Source: Aliihoeflea sp. 40Bstr573 (GTDB lineage Bacteria > Pseudomonadota > Alphaproteobacteria > Rhizobiales > Rhizobiaceae). Taken from it: a DNA stretch of 64,000 nt. Of the stretch, positions 61,023-64,000 are shown piece by piece. The notes under the pieces are model-generated. The model made no database searches. It was not told the origin of the DNA and saw only the letters and a program-made list of their open reading frames with translations. Position 1 is the stretch's first letter; every line of letters starts with the position of its first letter. Both the position numbers and the translations under genes were made by a program. Location of the stretch: assembly GCF_024105655.1 (NCBI RefSeq), contig NZ_JAAAMH010000002.1:248001-312000 (forward strand), given 5' to 3'.

Positions 61023-62215
61023 AGCGTCCGCGCAAGCCCCGTTTCCACCAGTCGCGCAATGAGGCCGGCAAGATCGGCCTCGATGCGCGTGCGCGCGACA
61101 TCGGGATATGCCTCGGCAAGTTCGTCGGCGAGGTCGAGCGGCGCGACCGGCGCCGCAAGCGCCTCCCAGATCGCCGCGCCGAGCGCATCGAGCGCGAAGA
61201 TGCCGCCACCCAGACGGTCGGCGAGAAACGCGCCGCCATCCCCCATTGGCTGGAGGACGACGTCTTCGGCGCGCACGATGCGACCGGCGGGCAGGCTTGA
61301 AGGCGTCTGCGCACTGTCGTGCGATGAGACACGCGGCGTGCCGTGCCGAAGTTCGGACTGGGTCGTTGCTACATCGCGCGCGGCAAGATGCGCCAGCAAT
61401 TCGCGGGCATCGGCAAGGGCTTCGTAGCGCAGGAGGAAGGCCGGGCAGTGGCTGGCCAGCCGGTTCATGCGCCGCAGGACGATGTCGGAAGGGGCGGCGT
61501 TGCCGAAATTCTGGACGAGCAGGACTTTCATCGCCTGATCCGGCGCGACCGCAAGAAGCTCCGACCGCACGCCACGAGCGTGCTCGAGAAACACGAAAGC
61601 ATCTGCTTCCCGCCGTTCCCCGAACGGGGCAAGCCGCCCGGGCGGCAGCGTCAGGTAGCGATAGTGGCCGTCGTCCGGTCCCTTGTGGCGCCAGGCATGG
61701 AAGGCGAAGCGGCGGCCGAGCGCGCGCGGCAATGGCAGGCGAAGGCGCGGGCGCACACCAGAGGCGACGATCGCACCGAGTTGATCGCCCCCACAATCGA
61801 CCGGCACGATGTCGTCAGCCAGAATCTGCGCGCCGTCGAAGGCGAGCGCTGCGGCCAGCGTGCTCTTTCCGGCGCGGTGGGAGGACGGGAAGATGAAATT
61901 GCGACCGGCGATCGACACCGCGCCGGCATGAAGGCAAAGCATCGAGGGATCCGTCTCGACCATTCGGTTCAGCAGGATGACCACGAGGCTGCAGGCGGCG
62001 CTCACCGCGCTCGGTTCGCTGAAGCGTCGTCGTCCCGGCTCGTCGATCATGAAGCCCGCCCCGGTTCGACGCACTTCGAGGAACGGTTTGCAGGCGTCCG
62101 AAACGGCGGTCCACGACCAGCCGCGGGTCACGCGTCTCAGGATCGCCAGTACGGGTTCGGAATCGACGAAACGCAGCGGGCGATCCACCAGCGCGCAGGA
62201 ATGATTGGCAGGCAT
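61019..62215 (-). CDS. HprK-type kinase fused to a C-terminal PqqD-like (RiPP recognition) domain
   Basis: A 398-residue protein. Residues about 90-250 follow the HprK-related kinase fold: LHAGAVSIAGRNFIFPS, the phosphate loop SSHRAGKST (111-119; its first Gly is replaced by Ser), and QILADDIVPVD with the catalytic acidic pair. Residues about 318-395 match PqqD: LQPMGDGGAFLADRLGGGIFALDALGAAIWEAL, then a helical end. PqqD domains bind leader peptides of ribosomal peptides; HprK-like kinases phosphorylate some of them. ATG 62215 has a GAGGGA ribosome site. It lies 68 bases after the glycine-rich gene on the same strand. Activity is inferred. Confidence 0.8.
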   Translation of the reverse strand: MPANHSCALVDRPLRFVDSEPVLAILRRVTRGWSWTAVSDACKPFLEVRRTGAGFMIDEPGRRRFSEPSAVSAACSLVVILLNRMVETDPSMLCLHAGAVSIAGRNFIFPSSHRAGKSTLAAALAFDGAQILADDIVPVDCGGDQLGAIVASGVRPRLRLPLPRALGRRFAFHAWRHKGPDDGHYRYLTLPPGRLAPFGERREADAFVFLEHARGVRSELLAVAPDQAMKVLLVQNFGNAAPSDIVLRRMNRLASHCPAFLLRYEALADARELLAHLAARDVATTQSELRHGTPRVSSHDSAQTPSSLPAGRIVRAEDVVLQPMGDGGAFLADRLGGGIFALDALGAAIWEALAAPVAPLDLADELAEAYPDVARTRIEADLAGLIARLVETGLARTL

Positions 62216-62283
62216 CGTGACGTCCCTCACGGATGACGACCGACCGGAGTGTACCGGCCGGCCGTATGTCGGTCATTGATCGC

Positions 62284-62697
62284 CTATCTGAAGCCGAACG
62301 CGCGGCCGATGCTGCGGCCCATGTCCTGCCTTCCGCGGCCGAATGAATCGATCGCCTGGCCGGCGCCACGGCCGAAAGATCCGCCGCGTCCGCCCGACCC
62401 GCGACCACCTGAGCCGCGACCGCCCGAGCCGCCGAAGCTGCCGCCCCCAAAGCCGCCAGAGCCGCCGCCGAAGCCGCCCCCGCCTGAACCGGCACCACCG
62501 CCGGAGCCGCCACCGCCGCCACCGGAGCCTGCCCCACCCCCGGACCCGGCGCCCGAGGCGCGAGCCTGGCTCAATTGCAGCAGCGCCGGTGCGCTGTAGG
62601 CAGCGGCGGCCAAAAGGCCGATCCGGCCAAGCGCGCGGCGACGGCCGAGCGATACGGTTTCGGCCTGCAGGCCGGGATTCCTTGAAGCGTCTTTCAT
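62284..62697 (-). CDS. glycine-rich small protein with Tat-like signal, putative substrate of the kinase-PqqD protein
   Basis: A 137-residue protein: N-terminal 18 residues (possible leader), a twin-arginine-like signal GRRRALGRIGLLAAAAYSAPALLQLSQARA (about 18-47), then about 55 residues of Gly and Ser with a few Phe and Ala, Arg-Gly repeats (GGRGSGGRGSGGRGG), and a short end DSFGRGRQDMGRSIGRAFGFR. Very strong AGGAGGT ribosome site. Its own promoter has the GGAAT...CGTT form. It precedes the kinase-PqqD gene, so it could be the peptide that this enzyme binds and phosphorylates. Low sequence complexity makes any family call unsafe. Confidence 0.7.
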   Translation of the reverse strand: MKDASRNPGLQAETVSLGRRRALGRIGLLAAAAYSAPALLQLSQARASGAGSGGGAGSGGGGGGSGGGAGSGGGGFGGGSGGFGGGSFGGSGGRGSGGRGSGGRGGSFGRGAGQAIDSFGRGRQDMGRSIGRAFGFR

Positions 62698-62759
62698 CTT
62701 GACCTCCTGTTTCGTGGAAGCCGGCCGCACGTGGCGTCGCTGGCCGGTCACCATCGGCA

Positions 62760-62784
62760 AACGGCACGGTCACCGCTTTATTCC
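62760..62784 (-). promoter_or_regulatory. ECF-type promoter (GGAAT form) of the glycine-rich/kinase-PqqD unit
   Basis: Minus strand GGAAT (62784-62780), 16 nt, CGTT (62763-62760), leaving a leader of about 55 nt. Same form as the promoter of the adjacent ECF sigma gene. The rest of 62698-63163 contains no gene I can support; a short inverted repeat AGTTA-AGTC-TAACT lies near 63048-63061 before the binding-protein gene. Confidence 0.6.
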
Positions 62785-63163
62785 GCACGACAATTTTTGC
62801 GGCCAAGGGAGGAGGCCGTCGCGCGACGTTTGCCGACAAACAGCAGGACGGACCTGCAACGGCCGACACCGCCGCCCACAAGAAAGCCTCCCAGCCGCCA
62901 CTGACCGCGTTCGCGCCGCGATGGCACGCGGCAGCGGCATTTCCTCGACGTCGCCTCGCCGGCGGACGGCTTTTTCTGGCCCGCAAAGGCGGGCGCGAAA
63001 TTCCGGTCGCCGTTCAACTTGCCCGATTGCTGCCCTTGCGGAAAAGTAGTTAAGTCTAACTTGCCGCGGGCGAGATTGCGCGTTTCGTCATGTCACTGTC
63101 ACGCAACGGCAGTAGCCGCATCGCAGGCGTCAAGAACGGCGTCTTTTCTCAGGGAGAACGGGT

Positions 63164-64000
63164 ATGACGAAATTGGGGCGCATCCTGTCGGCAGTCGCCG
63201 CCGGGCTGATGGTGACAACGTCGATCTCATCGGCGCAGGACCTTGCCGAACTCGAAGCCGCGGCCAAGGAAGAAGGCATGCTGACGACCATAGCCCTGCC
63301 GCATGACTGGTGCGGCTATGGCGAAGTCATCGCCGGCTTCAAGGCGAGGTATCCCGAGATCACGGTCAACGAGCTCAACCCTGATGCCGGCTCGGCCGAC
63401 GAGCTCGAAGCCGTGCGCGCCAACAAGGACAATACCGGTCCGCAGGCCCCCGACGTTCTGGACATCGGCTTCGCTTTCGGCCCACAGGCCAAGGAAGAGG
63501 GTCTGACGATGCCCTACAAGGTGTCGACCTGGGATTCGATCCCCGACAACGTCAAGGACGCCGACGGCCACTGGTATGGTGACTATTACGGCGTGCTTTC
63601 CTTCGCGGTGAACACCGATATCGTCGAGAACGTGCCGGCCGACTGGGCCGACCTGCTTAGCGACGAATACGCCAACTCGGTCGCGCTTGCGGGCGACCCG
63701 CGCGCCTCCAACCAGGCAATCCTGGGCGTACAGGCCGCAGGCATGGCGACCGGCGCCGAAGCGGGCGAAGCTTCCGGCAGGGCCGGCCTCGACTTCTTCA
63801 AGCAGCTCAACGAGAAGGGCAATTTCGTGCCCACCATCGGTAAGTCGGGCACCTTGGCGCAGGGCGCGACGCCGATCGTCATCTGGTGGGACTATAACGC
63901 CCTTTCCGGCCGCGATGCGCTCAATGGCAACCCGCCCGTGGAAGTTGTCGTGCCGGCCTCCGGTGTCCTCGCCGGCGTCTACGTCCAGGCAATCAGCGCC
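63164..64000 (+). CDS. ABC transporter substrate-binding protein, family 1 (cut by window end)
   Basis: The first 279 codons of a periplasmic binding protein with a Sec signal peptide (about residues 1-24, ending SISSAQ). The mature start DLAELEAAAKEEGMLTTIALPHDWCGYGEVIAGFKARYPEITVNELNPDAGS and DGHWYGDYYGVLSFAVNTDIVENVPADWADLLSDEYANSVAL fit the extracellular solute-binding family used for iron, polyamines or phosphonates; the substrate cannot be read. GGGAGA ribosome site. Further transporter genes would be expected beyond 64000. Confidence 0.85.
   Translation, partial: MTKLGRILSAVAAGLMVTTSISSAQDLAELEAAAKEEGMLTTIALPHDWCGYGEVIAGFKARYPEITVNELNPDAGSADELEAVRANKDNTGPQAPDVLDIGFAFGPQAKEEGLTMPYKVSTWDSIPDNVKDADGHWYGDYYGVLSFAVNTDIVENVPADWADLLSDEYANSVALAGDPRASNQAILGVQAAGMATGAEAGEASGRAGLDFFKQLNEKGNFVPTIGKSGTLAQGATPIVIWWDYNALSGRDALNGNPPVEVVVPASGVLAGVYVQAISA

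Noticed and set aside
1-64000. CRISPR arrays, tRNA or rRNA genes, IS elements
   Set aside because: I read the intergenic stretches on both strands and saw no spaced direct repeats, cloverleaf-like sequences, or transposase genes.

Overview
The window is GC-rich chromosomal DNA of an alphaproteobacterium, most likely a Hyphomicrobiales (Rhizobiales) member close to the Phyllobacteriaceae/Mesorhizobium group. The basis is the gene content: a PhyR-NepR-EcfG general stress module, CobS/CobT of aerobic cobalamin synthesis, a zwf-pgl-edd Entner-Doudoroff operon, an Irr-type iron box, a CtrA-type box before a PdhS/PleC-like kinase, and a ScfR-type regulator divergent from isocitrate lyase. Genus is not decided. 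I see no tRNA, rRNA, CRISPR array, prophage or complete IS element. The last gene is cut by the window end.

Layout. 1-9.4 kb: phasin, a large multi-PAS histidine kinase, a ferric-iron ABC pair (binding protein and permease, no ATPase), acetoacetyl-CoA synthetase. 9.4-17.9 kb: AsmA-like protein, then a leftward polyamine block (DMT permease, puuA, potF-potG-potH-potI). 18-21.3 kb: MsrQ-like membrane protein, quinone oxidoreductase, a decayed toxin-antitoxin pair, ScfR regulator. 21.5-26.6 kb: aceA, a small protein, a degenerate receiver, and a second puuA with puuB. 27-32.4 kb: FabH-like synthase and the zwf-pgl-edd operon. 32.5-37.7 kb: methyltransferase, gloB, YhhN, DMT exporter, DUF3108 protein, rpmB, and a queuosine-precursor transporter whose leader looks like a preQ1-I riboswitch. 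37.8-46 kb: esterase-like protein, cobT, cobS, J-domain protein, bolA, HlyC/CorC protein, aroB, aroK.

46-55.7 kb is a general-stress-response island. It holds an HWE kinase, DUF1328 protein, phyR, nepR, ecfG, a FATGUY-type receiver, a Crp/Fnr regulator, an AI-2E-type permease, a DUF883/holin-like/small-membrane operon, a lipid kinase and a PRC-barrel protein. Eight sites fit the EcfG promoter (GGAAC, 16-17 nt, GTT) and lie correctly placed before these genes. One of them points at a non-coding stretch ending in a strong terminator: a candidate stress-induced sRNA with two C-rich hairpin loops.

55.7-64 kb: a phosphonate-monoester-hydrolase-like sulfatase, a dioxygenase/esterase/acetyltransferase operon, dodecin, and then what I consider the most novel unit. 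An ECF sigma factor and its membrane anti-sigma factor converge on a leftward pair encoding a glycine-rich, Tat-signal-like small protein and a protein fusing an HprK-type kinase to a PqqD-type (RiPP recognition) domain. The sigma gene and the glycine-rich gene share one promoter form (GGAAT, 16 nt, CGTT), which suggests a dedicated, self-regulated peptide-modification system. The window ends inside an ABC solute-binding protein gene.
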